From contig JAKPKV010000050.1 of the NCBI GenBank assembly GCA_029553475.1, positions 1 to 64,000 on the forward strand: 64,000 nucleotides of DNA, written 5' to 3'. The DNA comes from Armatimonadota bacterium (GTDB lineage Bacteria > Armatimonadota > Hebobacteria > CAIYQO01). The position numbers and the translations under genes are program-made. The notes below the pieces were generated by a model. That model was not told the origin of the DNA and did not search any database. It saw only the letters and a program-made list of their open reading frames with translations. Below are positions 7,893-15,517 of the stretch, piece by piece; the stretch's first letter is position 1; each line of letters starts with the position of its first letter.

Positions 7893-9944
7893 ATGCCTGC
7901 CTTTCCCGAATGGTACGACACCCTGCGCCAGATTCACCTGGATTTTCACACCCCCGATTTCGTCGCGGTCGGCGCGCAGTTCGACGCGGTCGAATTCTTC
8001 GACACGCTGGAAGCGGCGGGGGTGAACAGCCTCGTCGTCTTCGCGCTGTGCCATCACGGCAACTCGTACTTCGACACGGCGACGGGCCGGCGGCACCCCG
8101 GGCTGTCGTTCGACCTCTTCGGCGCCATCGCTGACGAGTGCGCGAAGCGGCCGGTGCAGTTGCTGGCCTACTTCAGCCAGAACGTGAACGAAGTGCAGGC
8201 GCGGCTCCACCCCGAGTGGGCGGCGCTGCATCCGGACGGCAGCCCGGTGGACAGTCAGACGCTGCAGGACGGCTCCGAGCTCTTCTGGACGTGGCTCTGC
8301 CCCAACCGCGGCGGGCTGATTGACGCGTTCTTCCTGCCCCACGTGCGGGAGGTATTGGAAACCTACCCGGTGGATGGCGTCTTCGTGGATATGCCCGGCT
8401 ACCTGCCGGAGAGCTGCTTCTGCGCTGCCTGCCTGGCGAAGATGGCGGCTGCCGGCCTCGATCCGCGCAGCCACGCCGAGCACGGCCGGTTCAACGCCGA
8501 GACGAATCAGCAGGTGGCCCGCGACCTGCGCGCGCTGATGGACCGCGTCCGGCCCGGCCTGCGGCTGGAGATGGGGCCGTTCAACGCGTTCGGCGAGGCG
8601 GAAAAGGCGCACGGCGTGCTGAGCGAATTTTATCTGGAATCGCTCGCGTTCCAGACCGGCTGGCAGTATTTTCCCATGGCCGCGCGCTACTTCCGCAAGT
8701 ACGGCCTGCCCTGCGTGGGCATCACCGGCCGCTTCCTGAAGAACTGGGGCGATTTCGGCACGGTGGCCTCTCCGGCGCAGCTCAAAGTGACGCTGGGCAT
8801 GCACCTGCTGGCCGGGTTGGCGAGCTGCATCGGCGACCACCTGCCGCATAGCGGCACACTCGACCCCGCGCTGTATGCCGCCATCGGCGACGCCTTCCGC
8901 TTCATCGAGCCGCGCCAGCCGTATTGCGTGGGCATGGCGCCGCGCGTGGATGCCGCCGTGCTGGTGCCGCAGGGCGAAGAAGCGAACGCGGCGACGAACG
9001 ACACCAGCAGCCCCTATTCGCTAGCCAACGACGCCTACAAGGGCGCCTGCAAGATGCTCATCGAGGAGCATTATCAGTACGCGCTGGTGTCGCCGGGTGA
9101 TCCGCTGGACGCGTATAACCTGCTCGTCGTCACCAACGGCTTCTTCGGGATGGCGTTCGTGGAGCAGGTGCGCGCCTTCCTGGAGCGCGGCGGCACGCTG
9201 GTCGCCTCCGCGCATGGCCTGGCGCCCACCGATGACGCCGCCCGCGCCGCCTGGCAGGCGATGCTGGGCGTGACGGCCTGCGCGCCGTCGGCGGACCAGG
9301 GCGAGTTCATCGAGGCCACCGACGCCCGCGCGCGGAGCGAGGACCTGCCCGCCTTTCCCCACTACCTGCACGTGCCGGCGGTGGATGTCGCCTTCACCCC
9401 GGCGGTCGAGCCGCTGGCCGTCTCCTGGCGTTCCGCCTGCGTCCGCGCCCGCGCGCACCACTACGGCCACTTCCACGGCCCGGCCGACCACGTGGCCGGC
9501 CCGGCGGTGGGCGTGACGCGGGTGGGAGCGGGCGCGGCCATCCTCATCGCCCCGCAGCTCTTCGCCGCCTATCTGCACACCGGCTACTTCGCGCATCGCG
9601 CGCTGCTGCGCAACCTGCTGGCGTCGTTCCAGCCCGCCGACGCCCGCGCGCTGCGCACCAATGCCCCGGGCATCGTGGAGCTGTCGCTGGGCGACAAAGA
9701 CGGTCGCCTCATCCTGCAGGCCCAGCCGTTCATCGCCGCCCGCCGCGACCGCTACTCCTTCGAGTCCATCTGCGACGACCCCATCCCGCTGCGCGACATC
9801 TGGGTGGAAATCCCCGGCGACGGCTGCCGCGACCGCGCCTGGAACCCCGTCACCGGCGATCCGGTCGCCATAGACCGCGCCGCTGGCAGCCTCTGCGTCT
9901 ACCTGCCGGAGTTCACCGAGCACCTGCTGGTGGTGATTGAGTAG
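7893..9944 (+). CDS. Putative glycoside hydrolase, Hyp-GH6-like barrel with GH42-type C-terminal domain
   Basis: The 683-residue protein has no signal peptide. Residues 10-70 (DFHTPDF, FALCHHGNSYFDTATGRRHPGL) match what I know of the hypothetical glycosyl hydrolase 6 family. A strand-end motif VDGVFVDMPGY puts D166 in a catalytic-type position, followed by a C175-x-C177-x2-C180 cluster that may bind zinc. The part after about residue 365 resembles the beta-galactosidase trimerisation fold. The start follows ACGGAG by five bases. A distant relative is encoded at 16956. The substrate is unknown; fucosides or galactosides are guesses. Confidence 0.75.
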   Translation: MPAFPEWYDTLRQIHLDFHTPDFVAVGAQFDAVEFFDTLEAAGVNSLVVFALCHHGNSYFDTATGRRHPGLSFDLFGAIADECAKRPVQLLAYFSQNVNEVQARLHPEWAALHPDGSPVDSQTLQDGSELFWTWLCPNRGGLIDAFFLPHVREVLETYPVDGVFVDMPGYLPESCFCAACLAKMAAAGLDPRSHAEHGRFNAETNQQVARDLRALMDRVRPGLRLEMGPFNAFGEAEKAHGVLSEFYLESLAFQTGWQYFPMAARYFRKYGLPCVGITGRFLKNWGDFGTVASPAQLKVTLGMHLLAGLASCIGDHLPHSGTLDPALYAAIGDAFRFIEPRQPYCVGMAPRVDAAVLVPQGEEANAATNDTSSPYSLANDAYKGACKMLIEEHYQYALVSPGDPLDAYNLLVVTNGFFGMAFVEQVRAFLERGGTLVASAHGLAPTDDAARAAWQAMLGVTACAPSADQGEFIEATDARARSEDLPAFPHYLHVPAVDVAFTPAVEPLAVSWRSACVRARAHHYGHFHGPADHVAGPAVGVTRVGAGAAILIAPQLFAAYLHTGYFAHRALLRNLLASFQPADARALRTNAPGIVELSLGDKDGRLILQAQPFIAARRDRYSFESICDDPIPLRDIWVEIPGDGCRDRAWNPVTGDPVAIDRAAGSLCVYLPEFTEHLLVVIE

Positions 9945-9992
9945 GGGGCGCGGCACTGCCGGGGAGGGGGGATCGGCACGCGATTACGCACT

Positions 9993-10112
9993 CGGCCGTT
10001 GGTAGTGCGCCACGCAGCGGAGCGGAGTGGCGCTAAAGGGTGGAGATATTGGCCGGGGCGGCGCCACTCCGCTCCGCTGCGTGGCGCACTACCAACGGCC
10101 GGAGCTTTTTTT
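9993..10112 (+). terminator. Long-stem hairpin with T-run between convergent genes
   Basis: Arms 9993-10033 and 10061-10101 are perfectly complementary over 41 bases, with a 27-base loop, and are followed by seven T at 10106-10112. It sits between the plus-strand glycosidase and minus-strand rdgB. Each arm itself carries the AGCGGAGCGG-loop repeat (copy 2: GCGCCAC/GTGGCGC stem at 10007-10033), so two inverted copies of that repeat make the terminator. Confidence 0.75.
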
Positions 10113-10726
10113 CAACGGGGACATCGCCCCGCGGCGCGCCCCCACCACGCCCTGAGCCACGCCGCCGCCTTCCGAAAAGCCTTCCCGCGGTGGCTGAGGG
10201 CGTTCTTCTCGGCGAGCGTCATCTCGGCGGCGGTGCGCGTCGCGCCCCGCGGCCGGAATATGGGGTCGTAGCCGAAGCCGTGCTCGCCGCGGGGGGCCTG
10301 GGTGATGATGCCTTCCACCGTTTCCTCGATCTCCGCCAGCACGCCGTCGGCGCCGGCGATGACCACCGCGCAGTGGAAGCGGGCGGTGCGGCGGTCGTCG
10401 GGCACATCGTGCAGCTCTGCGAGGAGTCGCGCGTTGCGCGCGGCGTCGGTGGGGGCGTAGCGTTTCGAGTAGACGCCCGGCCGGCCATCCAGCGCGTCCA
10501 CCGCCAGGCCGGAATCATCCGCCAGCGCGATGAGGCCGGCGGCGCGGGCGGCGGCGACGGCCTTCAGCCGCGCGTTCTCCAGGAACGTGGCGCCCGTCTC
10601 CGCGATATCCAACTCCGGCGCCACGTCCGCCAGCGTCACCACCCGCACCGGCAGGTCGCCCAGCACCGCCGCGATTTCCCGCGCCTTGTCGCGATTCCGC
10701 GTCGCCACCAGCAGTGTTTCCGTCAT
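10112..10726 (-). CDS. rdgB: XTP/dITP pyrophosphatase (RdgB/HAM1)
   Basis: The 204-residue protein hydrolyses non-canonical purine triphosphates (XTP, dITP) to monophosphates to keep them out of DNA and RNA. Family motifs are present in order: LVATRNRDKAREI at the N-terminus, ADDSGLAVDALDGRPGVYS with the catalytic aspartates, GFGYDPIF, and AEMTLAEKNALSHRGKA near the C-terminus. The ATG at 10726 is chosen because homology begins there; a longer open frame upstream has no support. CACAAT at 10734-10739 lies seven bases before the ATG and could be the -10 of a leaderless transcript. The stop overlaps the T-run of the terminator. Confidence 0.95.
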   Translation of the reverse strand: MTETLLVATRNRDKAREIAAVLGDLPVRVVTLADVAPELDIAETGATFLENARLKAVAAARAAGLIALADDSGLAVDALDGRPGVYSKRYAPTDAARNARLLAELHDVPDDRRTARFHCAVVIAGADGVLAEIEETVEGIITQAPRGEHGFGYDPIFRPRGATRTAAEMTLAEKNALSHRGKAFRKAAAWLRAWWGRAAGRCPR

Positions 10727-10747
10727 AGGCTGTATTGTGCCACCGGG

Positions 10748-10770
10748 ACCGCGGATTGGCAATCCGCGGT
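10748..10770. repeat. Palindrome in the rdgB / DUF2795 divergent gap
   Basis: ACCGCGGATT at 10748-10757 pairs with AATCCGCGGT at 10761-10770 across a GGC loop. It is centrally placed between two divergent genes, so it could be an operator or one more dispersed palindrome. Confidence 0.45.
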
Positions 10771-10820
10771 CGCCGGGGCGGTAGCGTACTCCGCCGAAAC
10801 ACGCGGGAGGGACGAGTGCC

Positions 10821-11009
10821 ATGATCACGCTGCAGGAGATCAACACCATCATCACGCGGGCCATCTACCCCGCGAGGAAAGACGAGCTGATCGCCTTCGT
10901 GCGCCGCGAGGGGTATCCGGAGGAGGTTGCCCGCCGGCTGGAGACGCTGCCCGAGCATTACTATGGTTCCGCCGACAGCGTGATGGATGCGCTGCGGGCG
11001 TTAGATTAA
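10821..11009 (+). CDS. DUF2795-like small protein
   Basis: The 62-residue product has the pattern of the DUF2795 family: an N-terminal helix, YPARKDELIAF, EEVARRLETLPEHYYGSADSVMDALRAL. Members of this family are small, often stress-associated proteins of unknown role. The ATG at 10821 follows GGGAGGGACG. It is divergent from rdgB. Assignment to the family is from memory of its pattern and should be tested by a profile search. Confidence 0.75.
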   Translation: MITLQEINTIITRAIYPARKDELIAFVRREGYPEEVARRLETLPEHYYGSADSVMDALRALD

Positions 11010-11113
11010 GGAATTTTAATGATAAGACCACCGAAATTGGGGAATAACCTGAATACCAACCCCGGCCATTGCCGGCCGGGCCGGCCGACCTCCGGCAACA
11101 GCGGGGTCTGATC

Positions 11114-11146
11114 ATGGAACGCGACCTTTCGCGGGAAAGGAGGTGA
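11114..11146 (+). promoter_or_regulatory. Candidate 10-codon leader peptide overlapping the next Shine-Dalgarno
   Basis: A tiny frame encodes MERDLSRERR and stops with TGA at 11144-11146, inside the strong AAAGGAGGTGAGG site of the next gene. CCTTTC at 11125-11130 can pair with GAAAGG at 11135-11140, partly hiding that site. Translation of the leader could open it. No own ribosome site is evident for the leader. Confidence 0.35.
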
Positions 11147-11151
11147 GGAGG

Positions 11152-11319
11152 ATGGATGAAGATCGCCGTCCCTTCTGGGACCTAGCGATGTGGGCCGACG
11201 AGGACGAGCATGAAGCGGAACGCCGGCAGCAGGAACAGCGTGAACTTATCATTCGATTAACTTGCGCGCTGCCGCCCCAGCGATTTCCCGGCCCCACGCC
11301 GACCATCATGCCGCACTGA
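11152..11319 (+). CDS. Small acidic hypothetical protein
   Basis: The ATG at 11152 is preceded by one of the strongest ribosome binding sites in the window (AGGAGG at 11139-11144 and a second GAGGAGG directly upstream). The 55-residue product is rich in D, E, Q and R (MDEDRRPFWDLAMWADEDEH at its N-terminus) and ends PTPTIMPH. It has no membrane segment and resembles no family I know. A GC-rich hairpin follows eight bases after the stop, supporting a real transcription unit. Confidence 0.6.
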   Translation: MDEDRRPFWDLAMWADEDEHEAERRQQEQRELIIRLTCALPPQRFPGPTPTIMPH

Positions 11320-11326
11320 TCCGTGC

Positions 11327-11363
11327 CGCGCCGCCCTCCCGAAGCTACCGGGAGGGCGGCGCG
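11327..11363 (+). terminator. GC-rich hairpin after the small acidic protein
   Basis: CGCGCCGCCCTCCCG at 11327-11341 pairs perfectly with 11349-11363 across a seven-base loop. It is followed by a C-run rather than a T-run. Confidence 0.55.
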
Positions 11364-11377
11364 CCGTTCCCCCCCCC

Positions 11378-11414
11378 ATCGTCATCGTCGTCGTCACCGT
11401 CATCATCGTCATCG
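11378..11414. repeat. GTCATC-type simple repeat
   Basis: Near-tandem ATCGTC units. Similar tracts occur at 7491-7514 and 30580-30627. Confidence 0.8.
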
Positions 11415-11521
11415 CTCCTCCCCAACATATCCGGCGGGTGAGACCGCACAAATTCTCGCCTCCGGCGTCCTCCATCTCACCCGGTCCCTCCATACGCGCC
11501 ATCACAGCGTCAGCGTTCGTG

Positions 11522-11660
11522 CTCGTACTCGTAGTCGTACTCGAAACGGTTCTGCTGAAGCCGAGCGCGGTGTTGCCGCGCGTCGGGCAGTCCGGGACGT
11601 GGCGATCCGACACGCGGTGAAGAAGCGAAGCCCGTATTCGAGTACGACTACGAGTACGAG
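11522..11660. repeat. Inverted repeat built from TACTCG units
   Basis: The 23-base arm 11522-11544 (CTCGTACTCGTAGTCGTACT and three more bases) is perfectly repeated in inverse at 11638-11660, 93 bases away. Related TACTCG tracts are at 15331-15354 and 28038-28074. The gap 11364-11854 shows no coding signal. Confidence 0.75.
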
Positions 11661-11689
11661 TATGAGTCGTGCCCACCGGAGCGCCCATT

Positions 11690-11715
11690 GGAGCGCGGAC
11701 ATCCTGTCCGCCCGT
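11690..11715. repeat. 26-base dispersed repeat with GCGGACA/TGTCCGC palindrome, copy 1
   Basis: The 26 bases starting GGAGCGCGGACATCCTGTCC are identical to 23587-23612. The inner GCGGACA-TCC-TGTCCGC can form a hairpin. Confidence 0.75.
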
Positions 11716-11821
11716 AGCTGAATACGAGGACGACTACGATGACGAAAGATACGCGAACCCTAGCGTGACGCATATGCCCTGTCCCTCCCTGCTCTCGCCA
11801 TTTCGCATTCCCCCGGATTCG

Positions 11822-11830
11822 TGCTACAAT
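11822..11830 (+). promoter_or_regulatory. Extended -10 box for the oxidoreductase operon
   Basis: TGCTACAAT ends 24 bases before the ferredoxin ATG at 11855. TTCGCA at 11802-11807 with 17-base spacing is a weak -35 candidate. Confidence 0.55.
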
Positions 11831-11854
11831 AGCTGCACGTCAGGAACATACGCT

Positions 11855-12088
11855 ATGGCTTACGTCACCATTAATGCCGAGGGCTGCAAGGGCTGTCTGC
11901 TGTGCATCGAATATTGTCCCCACGAGTCGCTGGGATGCGCGGAGGAGATGAACCGCCGGGGCGTGCATCCGGCGGAACAGGTGGACCCCGGCCGCTGCAC
12001 CGGCTGCCGCATCTGCGCCCTCGTCTGTCCCGACGTCTGCATCGAAGTCTACCGGGACGCGCGGCCCGTTCCGTCGGAAGAGAAGTAA
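11855..12088 (+). CDS. 2-oxoacid:ferredoxin oxidoreductase delta subunit (2x[4Fe-4S] ferredoxin)
   Basis: The 77-residue protein has two classical CxxCxxCxxxCP clusters (CKGCLLCIEYCP near residue 11 and CTGCRICALVCP near residue 49), so it carries two [4Fe-4S] centres. In VorD/KorD-type complexes this subunit passes electrons from the TPP-containing subunit to free ferredoxin. The ATG at 11855 is chosen because the family begins MAYVTINxExCKGC. It is followed three bases later by the alpha subunit, with an AAGAGAAG-type ribosome site at the junction. Confidence 0.93.
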   Translation: MAYVTINAEGCKGCLLCIEYCPHESLGCAEEMNRRGVHPAEQVDPGRCTGCRICALVCPDVCIEVYRDARPVPSEEK

Positions 12089-12091
12089 CCC

Positions 12092-13150
12092 ATGACCACT
12101 TCGCGCCAGTTGATGAAGGGGAATGAGGCCATCTGCCGCGCGGCCATTGACGCCGGCTGCGCCTGCTTCTTCGGCTATCCCATCACCCCGCAGAACCAGA
12201 TTCCCGAATACCTGTCCGTACTGATGCCGCAGCACGGCCGCGTCTTCGTGCAGGCGGAGAGCGAGCTGGCGGCCATCAATATGGTCTACGGCGCCGCCGC
12301 CACCGGCGTGCGGGTGATGACCTCTTCCAGCAGCCCGGGGGTCAGCCTCAAGCAGGAAGGCATCTCGTATATCGCCGGGGCCGATTTGCCGGCGGTGATC
12401 GTGAACGTGCAGCGCGGCGGGCCGGGCCTGGGCAATATCGCCCCCGCGCAATCCGACTACTTTCAGTCCACCCGCGGCGGCGGCCACGGCGATTACCGCA
12501 CGCTGGTGCTGGCGCCCGCCACCGTGCAGGAGCTTTACGACCTCACCCGCGACGCCTTCGACCTGGCGGAGAAATATCGCAATCCGGTGCTCATCCTCGC
12601 CGACGCCGTGCTCGGGCAGATGATGGAGCCGGTGAGCCTGGCCCGCGCGCCGCTGCCCCTGCCCGCGCCGCTGCCCTGGGGCGCCCGCGGCACGCGCAAG
12701 GGGTCGCGCACCGTCATCAACTCGCTTTACATCATCCCGGAAGAGCTGGAGGCGGTGAACCGCCGCCTGGCTGAGAAATATGCGCAAATGGCGCGCGAAG
12801 ACGTGCGCTATACCGAGGACGTGCCGGAGGACGCGGACGCGGCCTTCGTCGCCTACGGCAGCGCCGCGCGCGTTTGCATGACGGCGATGGAGCAGCTCAA
12901 AGCGCGGGGCATCAGCACCGGCCTCGCCCGCCCCATCACGCTGTACCCGTATCCCTCCGCGCAGATCAGCGCCCTCGCCGCGCGCGTACAACACCTGCTG
13001 GTGGTGGAGATGAGCCTGGGGCAGATGGTGGAAGACGTCCGCCTCGCCGTCGAGGGCCGCGCGCCCGTGCACTTCTACGGCCGCACCGGCGGCGTGGTGC
13101 CCACGCCGGACGAGGTGGCGGCGGCGATGGAAAAGGTGCTGCGGGGGTGA
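12092..13150 (+). CDS. 2-oxoacid:ferredoxin oxidoreductase alpha subunit (VorB/KorA-like)
   Basis: The 352-residue protein matches the pyrimidine-binding alpha subunit of 2-oxoacid:acceptor oxidoreductases: MKGNEAICRAAIDAG at the start, FFGYPITPQNQIPEYL, ESELAAINMVYGAAATGVRVMTSSSSPG, and QRGGPGLGN. It is the stand-alone type, without the fused gamma domain seen in roughly 600-residue versions. With the beta subunit at 14562 it should oxidatively decarboxylate a branched-chain or dicarboxylic 2-oxoacid to an acyl-CoA, reducing ferredoxin. Substrate (2-oxoisovalerate or 2-oxoglutarate) is not resolved by sequence alone. Confidence 0.93.
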   Translation: MTTSRQLMKGNEAICRAAIDAGCACFFGYPITPQNQIPEYLSVLMPQHGRVFVQAESELAAINMVYGAAATGVRVMTSSSSPGVSLKQEGISYIAGADLPAVIVNVQRGGPGLGNIAPAQSDYFQSTRGGGHGDYRTLVLAPATVQELYDLTRDAFDLAEKYRNPVLILADAVLGQMMEPVSLARAPLPLPAPLPWGARGTRKGSRTVINSLYIIPEELEAVNRRLAEKYAQMAREDVRYTEDVPEDADAAFVAYGSAARVCMTAMEQLKARGISTGLARPITLYPYPSAQISALAARVQHLLVVEMSLGQMVEDVRLAVEGRAPVHFYGRTGGVVPTPDEVAAAMEKVLRG

Positions 13151-13290
13151 ACCTCTCCCCCAGCCCCTCCCCTGGCAAGGGAGGGGAGCGAAAACAGGAA
13201 AACAGATCCGGCATATCCCCCCTTTCTCCCCCTCCCCACGTAGGGGAGAGGGGCGGGGGGAGAGGTGAGCCCCGGATAGAGGACCGACAC
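13151..13290. repeat. Double CTCCCC palindrome between the alpha subunit and pgmB-like gene
   Basis: The gap holds CCCCTCCCCTGGCAAGGGAG and, 50 bases later, CTCCCCACGTAGGGGAGAGG, two hairpins of the same C/G-run style as those in mfd (34854-34946), 7586 and 44590. The next gene has its own ribosome site, AGAGGA. Confidence 0.6.
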
Positions 13291-13953
13291 ATGATCGGCG
13301 TGATTTTCGATCTCGACGGCGTGCTGGTGGATACTGCGGAATACCATTACCGGGCGTGGCAGGCGCTGGCGGACCGCATCGGCGTGCCCTTTGACCGCCG
13401 GGCGAACGAGGCGCTGCGCGGGGTGGACCGCGAGCATTCGCTGCTCCTGCTGCTCGGCGCGCACGCGGACCGCTTCTCCGAGGAGGAGAAGGCGGCCTTC
13501 CGCGCGTCGAAGAACGCCGCATACGTGCGGGCCATCGAGACCATCACCCCCGCCGACCTGCTGCCCGGCGCGCGCGAGCTGCTGCGGGCGCTGCGCGCGG
13601 CGCGCATCCCGGCGGCGGTGGCGTCCTCCAGCAAGAACGCCCGCCGCGTGGTGGAGCGGCTGGAGATCGGCGACCTGCTCGACGGCCTGGTGGACGGTTC
13701 GCGGGTGGACAAGGCCAAACCCGATCCCGAGCTCTTCCTCATCGCCGCCGCGCGCCTGGGCGTGATGCCCGCGCACTGCGTGGCCGTGGAAGACGCGGAG
13801 GCCGGCGTGCGGGCGGCCCTGGCCGGCGGCATGCGCGCCATCGGCATCGGCGACCCCGCCCGCGTCGGCGCCGCCCACCGCGTCTGCCCCTCGGTGGCGG
13901 CGATCACGGTGGAGATGATCCGCGAGCTGATGGCGGCGCCGGTGGCGGCGTGA
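13291..13953 (+). CDS. HAD-superfamily beta-phosphoglucomutase-like protein
   Basis: The 220-residue protein begins MIGVIFDLDGVLVDT, the HAD motif I with nucleophile D7 and acid/base D9. It continues with a helical cap, VASSSKN (motif II), K in DKAKPDPELF (motif III) and VAVEDAEAGVRAAL (motif IV). The sequence LRGVDREHSL in the cap is typical of beta-phosphoglucomutases, which interconvert beta-glucose 1- and 6-phosphate during maltose or trehalose breakdown. It interrupts the oxidoreductase operon. A ribosome site AGAGGA lies at 13278. A phosphatase of other specificity cannot be ruled out. Confidence 0.85.
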   Translation: MIGVIFDLDGVLVDTAEYHYRAWQALADRIGVPFDRRANEALRGVDREHSLLLLLGAHADRFSEEEKAAFRASKNAAYVRAIETITPADLLPGARELLRALRAARIPAAVASSSKNARRVVERLEIGDLLDGLVDGSRVDKAKPDPELFLIAAARLGVMPAHCVAVEDAEAGVRAALAGGMRAIGIGDPARVGAAHRVCPSVAAITVEMIRELMAAPVAA

Positions 13954-13968
13954 AAGTGCAGGTCGGCG

Positions 13969-14286
13969 ATGGTCGAACGACGGCAGATAGACGAGGCAAT
14001 CAAAATCCTGGCCGATACCGCGCGTCCGCTGCGCATCATCCTTTTCGGCTCCTACGCGCGCGGCGAGGAGACCGAGGACTCGGACGTTGACCTGCTGGTC
14101 GTCGAACGTGAGGTCGCCGACCGCCGCCAGGAGATGACTCGTCTTCGCCGCGCGCTGGCTCCACTGGCTATGCCGGTTGATATGCTGGTCGTCAGCGAGG
14201 CGTATTTTCAAAAATGGAGCGAGGCGCCCAGCACGACCCTCTACTGGGCAAAACGCGAAGGGCAGGTCATGTATGACGCAGCCTGA
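13969..14286 (+). CDS. MNT-type nucleotidyltransferase (MntA-like antitoxin)
   Basis: The 105-residue protein has the minimal nucleotidyltransferase signature: LFGSYARGEETEDSDVDLLVV with G27-S28 and metal-binding D39 and D41. MNT proteins are encoded next to HEPN toxins and neutralise them by AMPylation. Here a HEPN frame overlaps its 3' end by 14 bases but is broken. The last residues VMYDAA are usual for the family. It lies between pgmB-like and the beta subunit genes, an unexpected place inside a metabolic operon. Confidence 0.88.
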   Translation: MVERRQIDEAIKILADTARPLRIILFGSYARGEETEDSDVDLLVVEREVADRRQEMTRLRRALAPLAMPVDMLVVSEAYFQKWSEAPSTTLYWAKREGQVMYDAA

Positions 14287-14525
14287 CCTTCATAAAGAGC
14301 ATGCTGGCCTACTCATGAAGAAAGCAGCGGATGATGAAGCCCTGCTTGATGAAGTGATAGCCTCATCGCGTATTAGTGATGAGGTATACTGCCTTTGCTG
14401 TCGAATACCGATATGATGTGTGGCCAGACAAAGCGCAGCGTCTGGACCGTGAAGCAGCACGTGATCAAATTCGCCGATTGCGTGAGTGGGCAGAATATGC
14501 GATTCATCGTTTTCCTGAATGGTGA
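14273..14525 (+). pseudogene. Broken HEPN-domain gene (HepT-like toxin remnant)
   Basis: The ATG at 14273 opens a 47-codon frame (MTQPDLHKEHAGLLMKKAAD at the start) that matches the beginning of HEPN proteins but stops at 14414. From about 14379 the +1 frame continues to a TGA at 14523-14525 with a plausible HEPN C-terminus: AFAVEYRYDVWPDKAQRLDR, then a final helix ending HRFPEW. The central part with the RxxxxH ribonuclease motif is absent, so the gene has lost about 45 codons and its frame. Total remnant is about 84 codons against roughly 130 in intact members. Confidence 0.7.
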
Positions 14526-14561
14526 TGGATCGTTCTGTTTGATAAAGCCAGGTATACGCCG

Positions 14562-15323
14562 ATGATAGCAACAACCGATACCCCGAAGAAGACCTTCGCC
14601 CGCACGGCGGGCCTGTGCGACACGCCGATGCACTACTGCGCGGGGTGCTCGCACGGCATCGCCCACCGGCTGGTGGCGGAGGTGCTGGAGGAGCTGGAGG
14701 TGCTGGACCGCACGGTGGGCATCTGCCCGGTGGGGTGCGCGGTCTTCGCCTACGACTACTTCAACGTGGACATGCTGGAGGCGGCGCACGGGCGCGCGCC
14801 GGCGGTGGCCACCGGCGTGAAGCGCGCCTGCCCGGACGCCGTGGTCTTCACCTACCAGGGCGACGGCGACCTCGCCTCCATCGGCATCGCCGAGATCATC
14901 CACGCCGCCGCGCGGGGCGAGAAGATCACCGTCATCTTCATCAACAACGCCGTCTACGGCATGACCGGCGGGCAGATGGCGCCCACCACGCTGACGGGCA
15001 TGAAAACCTCCACCTCGCCGCTGGGCCGCGAGCCCGGTTTGGCCGGCTACCCCATCCGCGTCAGCGAGATGCTCGCCACCCTCGACGGCGCCGCCTACAT
15101 CGCCCGGCACTCGCTTCACTCCCCGAAGGCGATCATGGCGGCAAAGAAAGCCATCACCAGAGCCTTCCAGGTGCAGCTCGACGGCCGCGGCTTCAGCCTG
15201 GTCGAGCTGCTTTGCACCTGCCCGACCTGGTGGGGCAAGTCGCCGAAGGAGGCGATGGACTGGGTGGAGGAGGGGATGTGCCCGACTTACCCGGTGGGGG
15301 TGGTGCTGGACCGCACGACCTGA
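14562..15323 (+). CDS. 2-oxoacid:ferredoxin oxidoreductase beta subunit (TPP-binding)
   Basis: The 253-residue protein carries the thiamine diphosphate motif GDGDLASIG (residues 100-108) followed by NN at 128-129, and the N-terminal [14 protein letters not shown] typical of beta subunits. It provides TPP chemistry to the complex with the alpha subunit at 12092. More than 1.4 kb of unrelated genes lies between the two. No gamma subunit is found after it. The ATG at 14562 has only a weak ribosome site (AGCCAGG). Substrate specificity is unresolved. Confidence 0.92.
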   Translation: MIATTDTPKKTFARTAGLCDTPMHYCAGCSHGIAHRLVAEVLEELEVLDRTVGICPVGCAVFAYDYFNVDMLEAAHGRAPAVATGVKRACPDAVVFTYQGDGDLASIGIAEIIHAAARGEKITVIFINNAVYGMTGGQMAPTTLTGMKTSTSPLGREPGLAGYPIRVSEMLATLDGAAYIARHSLHSPKAIMAAKKAITRAFQVQLDGRGFSLVELLCTCPTWWGKSPKEAMDWVEEGMCPTYPVGVVLDRTT

Positions 15324-15330
15324 ACCATAC

Positions 15331-15354
15331 GCGTGCTCGTACTCGTACTCGAAA
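15331..15354. repeat. TACTCG simple repeat, copy 2
   Basis: GTGCTCGTACTCGTACTCGA followed by AACG resembles 11519-11548. It lies between the beta subunit and yqeG genes. Confidence 0.7.
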
Positions 15355-15517
15355 CGCTGCCGCATTCCGGACGCGCATGCGCGGGCACCGCGCGCACGCG
15401 GATGTAGACGTGCGGCAGCGATGCTTAAGCCCCCCCCCCGGCCCCCTCTCCCCCCCGGGAGATGGGGCTGCGCAGGAGTAGGGAAGATCTCTTTGTTCGG
15501 AAGCGAGTTTCAAAATC

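Noticed and set aside
11364-11854. CRISPR-like array from repeated TACTCG and GTCATC units
   Set aside because: The units are short simple repeats without spacers of constant length and no cas genes are near.
13151-13290. Missing gamma subunit hidden between alpha and pgmB-like genes
   Set aside because: The 140-base gap holds only C/G-rich palindromes, far too short for a roughly 180-residue subunit.
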